Source of the DNA: an uncultured Phycisphaerales bacterium
GTDB taxonomy: Bacteria > Planctomycetota > Phycisphaerae > Phycisphaerales > UBA1924
Assembly: GCA_903929885.1 (NCBI GenBank)
Contig: CAIYWI010000008.1
Span: 1 to 32,509, forward strand
Direction: 5' to 3'
DNA length: 32,509 nt
Shown: positions 23,932 to 32,509 of the stretch, in pieces
How the letters are laid out: the number at the start of each line of letters is the position of its first letter
Numbering within the stretch: the first letter of the stretch is position 1
Notes under the pieces: model-generated
Databases searched by the model: none
Told to the model about the DNA's origin: nothing
What the model saw: the letters and a program-made list of their open reading frames with translations, nothing else
Made by a program: the position numbers and the translations under genes

Positions 23932-25134
23932 GTGATTGAACTGAAGAACATCACGCCGCAACCGGGACGCCCCTTGTACATGGTGGTGAAGGACGCCGTG
24001 CGTGCGGCGATCGACGCGGGGCGGTTCCAGCCCGGCGATCGCTTGCCGAGCACCAAGGTGCTCAGCGAGCGGATGAACGTGTCGCTGGTGACGGCCCACC
24101 GTGCGTTGCAGGAGCTGGTCTCGGCGGGCGTGCTGCGTCGCGGCCAGGGCAAGGGCACATACGTCCACGAGGACTATGGCCGCGCGACGCGTCGAGGTCT
24201 GGGCTACCGGCTGGGGATCGTCTTCCACGCCGACAGTTCGCTGGCGGACGCCTACAACGGCCAGATCTTCGAGGGCGTGCGCCGCGAAGCCAACGAGTTG
24301 GGCATCGACATGGTGCTCCTGCGGTACGGCGAGGACTGGCGCAACGAGTGCCACGGCTACCTCTTCGTGAACCCGTTCGAGGAGATGCTCGAACGTCCGG
24401 TCCGTCGAGGGCGGCGTGGCCCCGATGGCGAGCAGGCCTCCGACACGCCGATCATGGTCGTGGGCGCCAGCTACACGCTTCCGGGCGTGATCTGCTGCGA
24501 CACCGACAACCTCGGACTCGCGGCGGCGGCGGCCAACTACCTCGCCGAACTCGGGCACCGAAGCGTCGCCTTCGTCGGAGGCACGGGCAAGATCAGCAAC
24601 GACCGCGACCGTCACGCGGGGTTCCTCAACGCGTGCCGCGCCGCGGGCATCTCGGTGCCGGCGTCGAACGTGATCAGGGCGGGCGGTTGGCGCCTGCACG
24701 AGTCGGAGCGGTTGGAACTGGAGCGGGCGCTCTCGCGTCCCGACCGGCCCACGGCGGTCTTCGCCGCGGGCTATCACTTCGCGCTCGATGCGTACGCGGC
24801 GGCGTTGAACGTGGGCCTTCGCATCCCTCAGGATCTCTCCGTCATCGGCGTGGACGACCCGCCCAGCGCGAGCTTCGTGACCCCGCCCCTGACGACTTTC
24901 CGTCAGCAACTGCTCGAGATGGGACGGGCGGCCGTCCGCACGCTCTTCGAGCAGGTGCAACACCCGTCGGCGCGCCACCGCGGCACGACCGTCTCTCTCC
25001 CGGCCGAGTTCGTCGAGCGTCTGTCGTGCGCCTCGACGGTCGCGGCCGCATCGCCCGCCCGCCGCGGCGGCGGCGTGCCCGCAGTCCGCACGGCCGCCAT
25101 CGACGCCCGCCCTCATCACCCCCACCACCCCTGA
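23932..25134 (+). CDS. GntR-type winged-helix regulator with LacI-type sugar-sensing domain (AraR-like)
   Basis: Transcription regulator of 400 residues from a GTG start. The N-terminal GntR winged helix (about 12-80) has [20 protein letters not shown] and [11 protein letters not shown]. From about 90 a periplasmic-binding-protein fold of the LacI/RbsB type follows: [30 protein letters not shown] and [20 protein letters not shown] are LacI-family sensor signatures. The same fusion is known in AraR of Bacillus, which senses L-arabinose. The C-terminus is a Pro/His/Arg-rich low-complexity tail. It stands directly upstream of the pseudopilin and sugar ABC genes, with 22 bases to the next start, and is the likely sugar-responsive controller of the locus. 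Confidence 0.9.
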   Translation: MIELKNITPQPGRPLYMVVKDAVRAAIDAGRFQPGDRLPSTKVLSERMNVSLVTAHRALQELVSAGVLRRGQGKGTYVHEDYGRATRRGLGYRLGIVFHADSSLADAYNGQIFEGVRREANELGIDMVLLRYGEDWRNECHGYLFVNPFEEMLERPVRRGRRGPDGEQASDTPIMVVGASYTLPGVICCDTDNLGLAAAAANYLAELGHRSVAFVGGTGKISNDRDRHAGFLNACRAAGISVPASNVIRAGGWRLHESERLELERALSRPDRPTAVFAAGYHFALDAYAAALNVGLRIPQDLSVIGVDDPPSASFVTPPLTTFRQQLLEMGRAAVRTLFEQVQHPSARHRGTTVSLPAEFVERLSCASTVAAASPARRGGGVPAVRTAAIDARPHHPHHP

Positions 25135-25156
25135 GACCCCACGGAGCACCTCCGCC

Positions 25157-26047
<891 letters not shown>

Positions 26048-26093
26048 GGCCCGTCCCTCCCGAAGATCAGTGCCTGTACGATCGCGGCACAGG

Positions 26094-27524
26094 ATGGCCC
26101 CTCGCTCGCCACAACCGGCCTCGACCGCTCCTGCGTCGCTCCGACGACGGGGCTTCATGGTCGCGTCCGTCGCGACCGTGGCGACCCTGCTCGCGGCGAC
26201 GGGATGCCGCCGCGACACGGAGTCGGCGGGCGTGAACCTCGAACTGTGGACGCTGGCCCTGAGCCCCCACTTCGACGGGTACATGCATGAACAGGTGGCC
26301 GCCTTCGAGGCGGCCCACCCGGGCGTGCGGGTGACGTGGGTGGACATCGCCTACGACGCGCTGGACCGCAAGCTCATCGCGGCCGCCGCGGCGGGGCGCG
26401 CGCCCGACGTCGTCAACATGGCGGACCTCAACTTCGCAAGGTACGCGGCCCTCGGCGCGTTCCGCGACGTGCGCGCCGACGTGCCCGGCGACCCTGCCGC
26501 CGCCTACTTGCCCGGCGCCATCTCCCTGTGCACGATCGGCGGGCGGCTGCTGTCGCTGCCGTGGTACGTCAACCCGCAGACTCGCATCGTCAACGCGGCC
26601 GTGCTCGCGGAGGGGGGGCTGACGCCCGAGTCGCTCCCGCCCGATTGGCGCGGCCTGGCGGCGGCGGCAAAGGCCTTTCACGCCACGACCGGCAAGCACC
26701 TGCTCTCGCAACCGCTGGGCGAGGAATCGCAACTGCCGATCATGCTGTTGGCCGAGGGGCTCTCGCCCCTGCGAGCCAAGGGCGACGGGCGGCTCGAGTC
26801 GAACCTCGAGGATCCGCGGGTGCTCGAATACCTCGCGATGTGGGTGGACCTGTACCGCTCGGGAGCGATGCCTCGCGACGCGGCCACGCGCGGCCACGCG
26901 CACCTGCTCGACCTGTTCCAGGAGGGCAAGCTCGGCGTGATCTCGACGGGGCCCAACTTCCTCAAGCGGATTCGGGACGTGTCGCCCCGCGTCTTCGAGC
27001 AGGCCACGGTGCTGCCCGGCGCCGTCGGCGCGTTGGGGCGCGTGCACATGCCCGTGATGGTGCTCGCCGTTTCCAACCGCACTCGCCACCCTCGCGAGGC
27101 GGCGGCCTTGGCATGGTTCATGACGGGCGCGTCGGCGCAGACCTCGCTCTGTCGCCTGGCGCCGATCATGCCCAGCAGCGCCGCCTCCCTCTCCGACCCG
27201 TTCTTCAGGCCCGGGCCGACGGCGACGGCCGGCGAGGCGACCTTGGCGCTGGGCAAGGCGGTGGCGCTCCGCACGCTGCCCGAGGCCGTGGCCTTCACGG
27301 CCAGTCTCGACACCTGGCCCGATCTTCGGCGCGGTTTCGAGGAGGAGTTCAAGCGCGTCCTGCTCGACAACGAACCCCTCGAGGCGGCGATGACGCGCGT
27401 GGCGCGAACGTGGAACTCGCTCCTCGACGCGGCCGCTCCGGCGGGCATCGACTGCGTCCCCTCGCCCGCCAAGGTCGCTCCTCCCGCCTGGCGCACGCCC
27501 GCCGAGGAGGCGTTGACGCGATGA
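26094..27524 (+). CDS. Sugar ABC transporter substrate-binding lipoprotein (family 1 extracellular solute-binding)
   Basis: Periplasmic receptor of a carbohydrate importer, 476 residues from the ATG at 26094; a GTG at 26070 is eight codons upstream in frame. The signal combines a twin-arginine-like RRRGFM (17-22) with a lipobox ATGC, acylated Cys38, suggesting a Tat-exported lipoprotein. VNLELWTLALSPHFDGYMHE and FEAAHPGVRVTWVDI, then the APDVVNMADLNFARY stretch, are typical of UgpB/MalE-like proteins. LPWYVNPQTRIVNAAVL and LFQEGKLGVISTGPNFLK are further family motifs. It is ATGA-coupled to the first permease. The ligand is probably a sugar or oligosaccharide; which one cannot be seen. Confidence 0.92.
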   Translation: MAPRSPQPASTAPASLRRRGFMVASVATVATLLAATGCRRDTESAGVNLELWTLALSPHFDGYMHEQVAAFEAAHPGVRVTWVDIAYDALDRKLIAAAAAGRAPDVVNMADLNFARYAALGAFRDVRADVPGDPAAAYLPGAISLCTIGGRLLSLPWYVNPQTRIVNAAVLAEGGLTPESLPPDWRGLAAAAKAFHATTGKHLLSQPLGEESQLPIMLLAEGLSPLRAKGDGRLESNLEDPRVLEYLAMWVDLYRSGAMPRDAATRGHAHLLDLFQEGKLGVISTGPNFLKRIRDVSPRVFEQATVLPGAVGALGRVHMPVMVLAVSNRTRHPREAAALAWFMTGASAQTSLCRLAPIMPSSAASLSDPFFRPGPTATAGEATLALGKAVALRTLPEAVAFTASLDTWPDLRRGFEEEFKRVLLDNEPLEAAMTRVARTWNSLLDAAAPAGIDCVPSPAKVAPPAWRTPAEEALTR

Positions 27525-28396
27525 AGGCGCCACGCCCCCGATTCGGACTGACGCCCTTTGCCTTTCTCTCGCCCGCCGCGGCGGTGCTCGGGGTCTTCTT
27601 CCTGGGCGCGGTGGCGCAGGTGGTCTACTACTCGTTCACCCGCTATACGGCCTTCAGCGGGCCCGACTTCGTCGGCCTCGAGAACTACCGCCGCCTGCTG
27701 GCCAGCGAGCGTTTCTGGGCGTGCCTTGGCAACAGCGCCATCTACCTGCTCGTCACGCCCGCGATCATCGCCCTCAGCCTGGCCGCCGCGATCGTCGTCG
27801 AGTCGCTGGGCAGTCGCGGGCGGTGGCTGCGCCTGGCCTTGTTCCTGCCGGTCATCACCCCCACCATCGTCGCCGGCGTGGCGTGGCGACTCATCCTCAA
27901 CGAGGATTCGGGCCTGCTCAACTCGGCGTTGGCGATGGTCGGGCTCGATCCGGTGCCGTGGCTGAGCCGCCACCCGTGGACCCTCGTGAGCGCGATGTTC
28001 GTCACGCTCTGGAAGGGCTTTGGATTCTACATGATGGTCTTCCTCGCGGGGCTGCTGGCCGTGCCGCGCGAGTTGCGGGAAGCCGCGGCGCTCGACGGGG
28101 CCTCGCGCCTGGGCGTCTTCCGGGCGGTGACGCTGCCCGCGCTCGCGCCCTCGATCGTGCTGGTCTTCATCGTCTCGTCCATCTCGGCGCTCAAGGTCTT
28201 CGACGAGCTCTTCGTGCTCGCCAAGGGCTCGCCCATCGCCCAGCAGACGGCCGTCCCCCTGCTCTACCGCATTGCCTTCGAGGAGGGCGACTACGGGCTC
28301 GCCTCCGCGCTGGGACTCTCCATCTTCCTCTTCATCCTCTCCTTCAGTCTCGTCAACCTCCGCCTCTCGGCCCGCAGCGAGGAGGCCGCCTCATGA
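27521..28396 (+). CDS. Sugar ABC transporter permease, MalF/UgpA type
   Basis: Inner-membrane permease of 291 residues with six predicted helices, beginning LTPFAFLSPAAAVLGVFFLG. SFTRYTAFSGPDFVGLENYR is the usual first periplasmic loop of UgpA-like permeases. The cytoplasmic EAA loop, ELREAAALDGASRLGVFRAV with TLPALAP, is intact and provides the ATPase contact. The start overlaps the receptor stop as ATGA, and the end overlaps the second permease start in the same way. No ATPase gene of the MalK/UgpC type is found in the window, so a shared ATPase elsewhere is expected. Confidence 0.94.
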   Translation: MKAPRPRFGLTPFAFLSPAAAVLGVFFLGAVAQVVYYSFTRYTAFSGPDFVGLENYRRLLASERFWACLGNSAIYLLVTPAIIALSLAAAIVVESLGSRGRWLRLALFLPVITPTIVAGVAWRLILNEDSGLLNSALAMVGLDPVPWLSRHPWTLVSAMFVTLWKGFGFYMMVFLAGLLAVPRELREAAALDGASRLGVFRAVTLPALAPSIVLVFIVSSISALKVFDELFVLAKGSPIAQQTAVPLLYRIAFEEGDYGLASALGLSIFLFILSFSLVNLRLSARSEEAAS

Positions 28397-29211
28397 TCGA
28401 ACGTCGCCCCGCATGGCTCGGCATCTCCACGTGGGCCTTGGCCGTCGTGCTCGCGATCGTCTCGATCGGCCCCGCGGCGTGGCTGCTGGCCATCGCCCTG
28501 CAACCCCCGGGCACCGACCTTCGCGAGATCGGCCTGTCGGCCACGTTCGACAACTTCGCCGCCGCGTGGAGGGACGGTTCCCTCGCCGGCCCGCTGGTCA
28601 ACAGCGTCGTCGTCACCTTCGCACGCGCCTTGCTCAACGTGCTGATCGCCGCCCTGGCGGCGTATCCGCTGGCCCGCATGCGGTTCCCCGCCCGGAATCT
28701 CATCTTCGTGCTGCTGTTGTGCACGATGATGGTGCCCGAGCAGGTGGTGCTGGTGCCGATGTTCCGCATCGTCGTGGGCATGGGGTTGTACGACACGCTC
28801 GCCGCCGTGGTGCTGCCCTTCAGCGTGACGGCCTTCGGCATCTTCCTGTGTCGCCAGGCCTTCATGGCCATCCCGGCCTCGCTGGAGGAGGCCGCCCGCA
28901 TCGACGGCGCAGGGCCGCTCCGCATCTGGTGGCACGTCATGCTGCCCCTGGCCGCGCCGACGCTGGCCACGCTGGGGCTCTTCAGCATCATCGGCGCGTG
29001 GAGCGACCTGCTCTGGCCCCTCATCGTGCTCCAGTCTCGCGATGCCATGACGCTGCCCGTGGCGGTCAACGCCCTGCAGGGCACCTTCGCCACCAACCCC
29101 AGGGCGGTCTACGCCGGCGCGGTCCTCTCCCTGGTCCCCATCCTCGTCATTTTCGCCCTGCTTCAGCGGTTCATGAAGCCCGAGATGTTCGGCGGCGCGG
29201 TCAAGGGTTGA
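28393..29211 (+). CDS. Sugar ABC transporter permease, MalG/UgpE type
   Basis: Second permease, 272 residues and six predicted helices. The N-terminal LAVVLAIVSIGPAAWLLAIA is the first helix. NSVVVTFARALLNVLIAALA followed by AYPLARMRFPAR is typical of the MalG branch. The EAA loop SLEEAARIDGAGPLRIWWHV with MLPLAAPTLATL is intact. FATNPRAVYAGAVLSLVPIL and LLQRFMKPEMFGGAVKG are the usual UgpE/MalG-like end. It is ATGA-coupled to the MalF-type gene, which implies equimolar synthesis of the heterodimer. The FAD oxidoreductase gene follows after 24 bases, probably on the same transcript. Confidence 0.94.
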   Translation: MIERRPAWLGISTWALAVVLAIVSIGPAAWLLAIALQPPGTDLREIGLSATFDNFAAAWRDGSLAGPLVNSVVVTFARALLNVLIAALAAYPLARMRFPARNLIFVLLLCTMMVPEQVVLVPMFRIVVGMGLYDTLAAVVLPFSVTAFGIFLCRQAFMAIPASLEEAARIDGAGPLRIWWHVMLPLAAPTLATLGLFSIIGAWSDLLWPLIVLQSRDAMTLPVAVNALQGTFATNPRAVYAGAVLSLVPILVIFALLQRFMKPEMFGGAVKG

Positions 29212-29235
29212 GGCCCGCGTCCCGCAGGAAGAATC

Positions 29236-30858
29236 ATGAAGGAACTTTCCACCAAGGTGCTCATCGTCGGCGGCGGAACGGGCGGCGTCGCCGCGGCCAT
29301 CGCGCTCGGTTCGCGGGGCATCGACTGCGTGATGGTCGACCCATTCGACTGGATCGGCGGCCAACTCACCAGCCAAGCCGTGCCCCCCGACGAGAACCAG
29401 TGGGTCGAGACCTTCGGCGCCACGCGACGCTATCAGGACATGCGCCATCGCGTGCGGGCGTGGTATCGAGCCCACGGACACCTGACGGCGGCGGCCTGCG
29501 ATCGGCCGCTGCTGAACCCCGGCGGCGGATGGGTGAGTCGGCTGTGCGCGATGCCGCGAGTGTTCCACACGGTGCTGGAGGAGATGCTCGGCCCGGTGGC
29601 CCGTCACGTCACGATCATCAAGGGCATGGAACCGGTCGACGCATCGACCGACGGCGACCGCGTGCGGAGCGTGCGGTTCGGACGCTGCGCCGCCTCCGCC
29701 CCGCACGACGCGATCACCGTCTCGGCCACGTACATCCTCGACGCGACGGAACTGGGCGACCTGTACGAGTTGGCCGGCATTGAGCACGCCATCGGCGCCG
29801 AGCACCAACGCGACCACGGCGAGATGCACGCCCGCACCGACAAGGCCGATCCGATGGATCAGCAGGCCTTCTCGTGGTGCTTTGCGATCGAGCACCGCGA
29901 GGGGGAGGAGTGCACGATTCCCAAGCCGCCGGGGTACGACGCGTGGGCGTCGTACGTGCCGACGATGACGCCGCCGTGGTGCGGGCCGCTCTTCTCGTGG
30001 ACGGTGCCCAGTCACAATGTGGAAGGATGCCGCACGTTTCCGTTCATCCCGCACCCGCAGCGGTGCCCGGAGGGGATGTGGGACATGTGGCGGTATCGGA
30101 GGATCGTGGACTCGTCGATCCACGAACCGGCGGGCTCGATGCCGGACGTCTGCCTGGTGAACTGGGTGCAGATGGACTACTGGAAGCTGCCCCTGCTGGG
30201 CGTGGACCAGGCCACGCGGGCGAAGGCCTGCGCGGAGGCCCGCGAACAGTCGCTCGCGCTGCTCTACTGGATGCAGACGGCCGCGCCGCGACTCGATGGC
30301 GGGACGGGCTTCCCGGGATTGCGGCTTCGCGGCGAGGAACTCGGCACCGCCGACGGCTTTGCCATGGCCCCGTACATCCGCGAACCCAGGCGTCTGATGG
30401 CCCGGACGATCGTGAGCGAGGCCCACATCGGCACCGAGCAGCGGCGGGCCGAGGGCAAGCCCGATCAGGACAAGTCGCCCTTGGGCCTGGCCGAACCCTT
30501 CGCCGACTCGGTGGGCATCGGGCACTACACGCTGGACCTTCACCCAAGCACCGCTGGTCGCAACTCGCTCTACGTGCCCGCGGCGCCCTTCCGCATCCCG
30601 ATGGGATCGCTGATTCCGCGGCGCGTGCGCAACGTGCTGGCGGCGGGCAAGGGCATCGGTGTCACGCACATCACCAACGGGTGCTACCGGATGCACCACA
30701 CGGAGTGGAACATCGGCGAGTCGGCGGGCCTTCTGGCGGCCCATTGCGTCGAGACGGGGCTCGAGCCCCACGCCGTGCATGGGGATCCGGTCAGGGTCGA
30801 GGACTTCCAGCGGGAGCTCGCCGCCCAGGGCGTGCGACTGGCGTGGCCTTGGGAGTGA
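29236..30858 (+). CDS. FAD-dependent oxidoreductase (PF12831-like)
   Basis: Flavoprotein of 540 residues. The N-terminal dinucleotide fold is VLIVGGGTGGVAAAIALGSR with GGGTGG at 12-17, followed by the acidic end of strand 2 in VDPFDWIGGQL. YILDATELGDLYELAG is the PF12831 family motif (DATxxGDL). IREPRRLMARTIVSEAHIG and TNGCYRMHHTEWNIGESAG are the C-terminal FAD-closing region. No signal peptide is seen, so it is probably cytoplasmic. AGGAAG lies five bases before the ATG. Its place directly after the sugar permeases suggests that it oxidises or modifies the imported sugar or a derivative. The reaction is not readable from the sequence. Confidence 0.88.
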   Translation: MKELSTKVLIVGGGTGGVAAAIALGSRGIDCVMVDPFDWIGGQLTSQAVPPDENQWVETFGATRRYQDMRHRVRAWYRAHGHLTAAACDRPLLNPGGGWVSRLCAMPRVFHTVLEEMLGPVARHVTIIKGMEPVDASTDGDRVRSVRFGRCAASAPHDAITVSATYILDATELGDLYELAGIEHAIGAEHQRDHGEMHARTDKADPMDQQAFSWCFAIEHREGEECTIPKPPGYDAWASYVPTMTPPWCGPLFSWTVPSHNVEGCRTFPFIPHPQRCPEGMWDMWRYRRIVDSSIHEPAGSMPDVCLVNWVQMDYWKLPLLGVDQATRAKACAEAREQSLALLYWMQTAAPRLDGGTGFPGLRLRGEELGTADGFAMAPYIREPRRLMARTIVSEAHIGTEQRRAEGKPDQDKSPLGLAEPFADSVGIGHYTLDLHPSTAGRNSLYVPAAPFRIPMGSLIPRRVRNVLAAGKGIGVTHITNGCYRMHHTEWNIGESAGLLAAHCVETGLEPHAVHGDPVRVEDFQRELAAQGVRLAWPWE

Positions 30859-30873
30859 CCCGCGGAGACTGGC

Positions 30874-31344
30874 TCAGGGGCCGCCGAGGGTCACCCACTC
30901 GACGCCGAGGGCCTTGGCCATCGTCTGGCAGGCCTTGATCTCTCGTTCGTTGAGGCACGCCGACTCTCGCGTGCCCTGCACGATGCGGCGGATGCCCACT
31001 TGGAGCAGGCGGCGGAAGCAGGGCGCGCAGGGCGTGCCCGTGACATAGGCCGTGCTTCCGCGAAGATCGCAGCGGGCGAAGGCCACGGCATTGTCCTCGG
31101 CGTGGATGAACCAGTCGTACTTGTCGGGGCGGACGAGGGGCACCAGGTCGTTGGGCAGGCCCGACACAGGGCCGTTGTATCCGGTGCTGAGCACCCGTTT
31201 GCCCTGATCGACGATGACGCAGCCGTGGCGAGTGTTTGGATCAGGCGAACGGAGACTGACCTGCTCGGCGATGGCGAGGAAGTACTCGTCCCACGAGGGG
31301 CGAGGACGGGCGCCGGGCGGCGGGTCGGGCATGGTGGTGCTCAT
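30874..31344 (-). CDS. Zinc-dependent dCMP/cytidine deaminase-family protein (ComEB-like)
   Basis: Protein of 156 residues. The zinc site is HAEDNA (81-86), with His81 as ligand and Glu83 as proton shuttle, and PCAPC (105-109), with Cys106 and Cys109 as ligands. SWDEYFLAIAEQVSLRSPDP, then NTRHGCVIV and LSTGYNGPVSG, are the start of dCMP deaminases such as ComEB and T4 deaminase, which convert dCMP to dUMP for thymidylate synthesis. An N-terminal Pro-rich stretch precedes the fold; ATG at 31332 is an alternative start. It is convergent with the FAD oxidoreductase (15 bases between stops) and divergent from acs. No regulatory partner is seen next to it. Confidence 0.9.
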   Translation of the reverse strand: MSTTMPDPPPGARPRPSWDEYFLAIAEQVSLRSPDPNTRHGCVIVDQGKRVLSTGYNGPVSGLPNDLVPLVRPDKYDWFIHAEDNAVAFARCDLRGSTAYVTGTPCAPCFRRLLQVGIRRIVQGTRESACLNEREIKACQTMAKALGVEWVTLGGP

Positions 31345-31440
31345 CGGTGGGCGAGGATACGTGTCCCGTGGCGGTCCGGGAGGGGCGACATCACGCCGAG
31401 AAAGCCCCCTCGTGGCAGGCGCAATGGCGGCCCCTGAAAC

Positions 31441-31453
31441 CTACCATAGGTAG
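31441..31453. promoter_or_regulatory. Perfect palindrome in the deaminase/acs divergent region
   Basis: CTACC-ATA-GGTAG is a 13-base palindrome with five-base arms, about 124 bases upstream of acs and 97 bases upstream of the deaminase start. A wider pair, AGAAAGCC (31399-31406) and GGCTTTCT (31469-31476), brackets it, so the segment could also fold as a nested stem in RNA. An operator for either gene is possible; the regulator is unknown. Confidence 0.35.
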
Positions 31454-31507
31454 CACCGGGCCGATTCCGGCTTTCTAGCCTGCCTTGCTGATCAAACTCT
31501 CGCAAGC

Positions 31508-31570
31508 AGCGGGGTCGCCGCTTGGTCCTCCTCCGCCTGCCGCCGCGCAGGGCGGAACGCCTGACTGGAG
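31508..31570 (+). promoter_or_regulatory. acs leader with two short hairpins and ribosome-binding site
   Basis: AGCGG-GGTCG-CCGCT (31508-31522) and CCGCC-GCGCAG-GGCGG (31540-31555) are perfect 5-base-pair stems in the acs leader. GGAG at 31567-31570 is six bases before the ATG. No known riboswitch fold is recognised. The rest of the 232-base gap upstream (31345-31576) contains no gene. Confidence 0.3.
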
Positions 31571-31576
31571 CGATTG

Positions 31577-32509
31577 ATGTCCGACCCGAACTCGACCAAC
31601 ATCTCTTCCCTGCTCAACGAAACCCGCGTCTTTCCGCCTCGCCCCGCGGCGGCGCTTCAGTTCTCGCATTGGCATGTCGATTCGCTGGAGGGATACCGCG
31701 CGATGCACGCGGCGAGCGTGGCGGACCTCGAGGGGTTCTGGGCCAAGGAGGCCGCCAACCTCGAATGGTTCAAGCCGTGGACTCGAGTGCTCGAGTGGAA
31801 CGCGCCCGACGCCAAGTGGTTCGTGGGCGGCGAGCTCAACGCCTGCTACAACTGCGTGGATCGCCACGTGCAGGCGGGGCACGGCGCGGAGAGCGCGATC
31901 ATCTGGGAAGGCGAGCCGATGGCGGCCCGCGGCGTGCGGCATGTCCCGGAACTTCGCGAACTCACCTACCGCGACCTCCAGGAATCGACCTCGAAGGTCG
32001 CCAACGCCCTGCTCGCCATGGGCGTCAAGAAGGGCGACGTGGTGACCATCTACATGCCGATGGTCCCTGAGTTGGCCATCGCCATGCTGGCGTGCGCCCG
32101 CATCGGGGCGGCACATAGCGTGATCTTTGGCGGCTTTGCCCACACCGCCATCGCCGAACGCGTGCTCGACGCCAACTCCAAGGCCATCATCACCGCCGAC
32201 GGCGGCTTCCGGCGGGGCGAGGTGATCAAGCTCCACGAGAACGTCGACAAGGCCGTGGCCGACCTGGCCGACCATGGGCACATCGTCGATCACGTGCTGG
32301 TGCTCCGTCACGCCGGCGTCGACGGCTCGGCCACCTCCTTCGCCAGCGGCCAGAAGTTCCACGGCGGCACCCAGTACCACTGGTGGGCCGACGTCGTCTC
32401 GAAGGCGTCGAACGCGTGCCCGTGCGCCCGCATGGACAGCGAGGACATGCTCTTCCTGCTCTACACCAGCGGCAGCACCGGCAAGCCCAAGGGCATCCAG
32501 CACACCACG
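31577..32509 (+). CDS. acs: Acetyl-CoA synthetase, 5' part (cut off by window edge)
   Basis: AMP-forming acetate-CoA ligase that activates acetate for the TCA cycle or lipid synthesis. The 311 visible residues run in one frame from the ATG at 31577 to the window end. FWAKEAANLEWFKPWTRVLE and GELNACYNCVDRHV are the conserved Acs N-terminus. YMPMVPELAIAMLACARIGA and HSVIFGGFAHTAIAERV contribute to the CoA-binding side, as does ADGGFRRGEVIKL. YTSGSTGKPKGI at about 296-307 is the ATP/AMP-binding P-loop motif. The catalytic C-terminal domain with its acetylatable Lys lies outside. A GGAG ribosome-binding site precedes the start. Acs rather than propionyl-CoA synthetase is favoured by the overall wording, but the substrate-pocket Trp is beyond the edge. 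Confidence 0.95.
   Translation, partial: MSDPNSTNISSLLNETRVFPPRPAAALQFSHWHVDSLEGYRAMHAASVADLEGFWAKEAANLEWFKPWTRVLEWNAPDAKWFVGGELNACYNCVDRHVQAGHGAESAIIWEGEPMAARGVRHVPELRELTYRDLQESTSKVANALLAMGVKKGDVVTIYMPMVPELAIAMLACARIGAAHSVIFGGFAHTAIAERVLDANSKAIITADGGFRRGEVIKLHENVDKAVADLADHGHIVDHVLVLRHAGVDGSATSFASGQKFHGGTQYHWWADVVSKASNACPCARMDSEDMLFLLYTSGSTGKPKGIQHTT

Noticed and set aside
28291..30780. 829-codon minus-strand open frame opposite the second permease and the FAD oxidoreductase
   Set aside because: Arg/His/Gln-rich shadow spanning two well-supported genes; no family motifs.

Overview
The window is very GC-rich and most likely comes from a planctomycete of the Phycisphaerae type. This rests on several features together: alternative complex III genes (actA-actB-actC), a pseudopilin resembling planctomycete DUF1559-type proteins beside a sugar ABC importer, a dockerin-like C-terminal tail ending in a Trp...Cys motif, and a secreted calpain-like protease. 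This is an inference from gene content; no rRNA, tRNA, CRISPR array or insertion sequence was recognised.

Layout. (1) 1-5733, minus strand: actA, actB and the start of actC, encoding alternative complex III, a quinol-oxidising complex that replaces cytochrome bc1. Facing them at 6071-7423 is ctaA (heme A synthase). The 337-base divergent region holds a sigma70-like promoter for act, three copies of TCCTGTCAA and a perfect 7-1-7 palindrome of Fur-box architecture. (2) 7436-10230, minus: a 106-aa unknown, uvrB, and a one-helix small protein. (3) 10279-15665, plus: a TetR/CerR-like repressor, FtsX/DevC-type permease, ATPase, HlyD-type adaptor and NodT-type outer-membrane factor, a self-contained tripartite export operon whose first four genes are chained by ATGA overlaps. 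(4) 15711-20500, minus: a large exported membrane-anchored protein, an ABC-2-type ATPase without a visible permease, and an SGNH-like protein, followed in frame after a TGA by an orphan dockerin-like tail. (5) 20614-22127, plus: a small membrane coiled-coil protein coupled to a secreted calpain-like protease with an EF-hand; then thpR (minus). (6) 22809-30858, plus: a Gfo/Idh/MocA oxidoreductase, a GntR-LacI hybrid regulator, a pseudopilin, a sugar-binding lipoprotein, two permeases and an FAD oxidoreductase: a carbohydrate uptake and oxidation locus with no ATPase of its own. (7) A dCMP-deaminase-like gene (minus) and the 5' part of acs (plus), with a palindrome and hairpins between them.

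Respiration (act, ctaA) and acetate activation (acs) are core functions. The export operon, the calpain unit and the sugar locus look like accessory modules. The least explained points are the calpain/EF-hand unit, the in-frame orphan tail, the ATPase without permease, and the pseudopilin inside a sugar importer operon.
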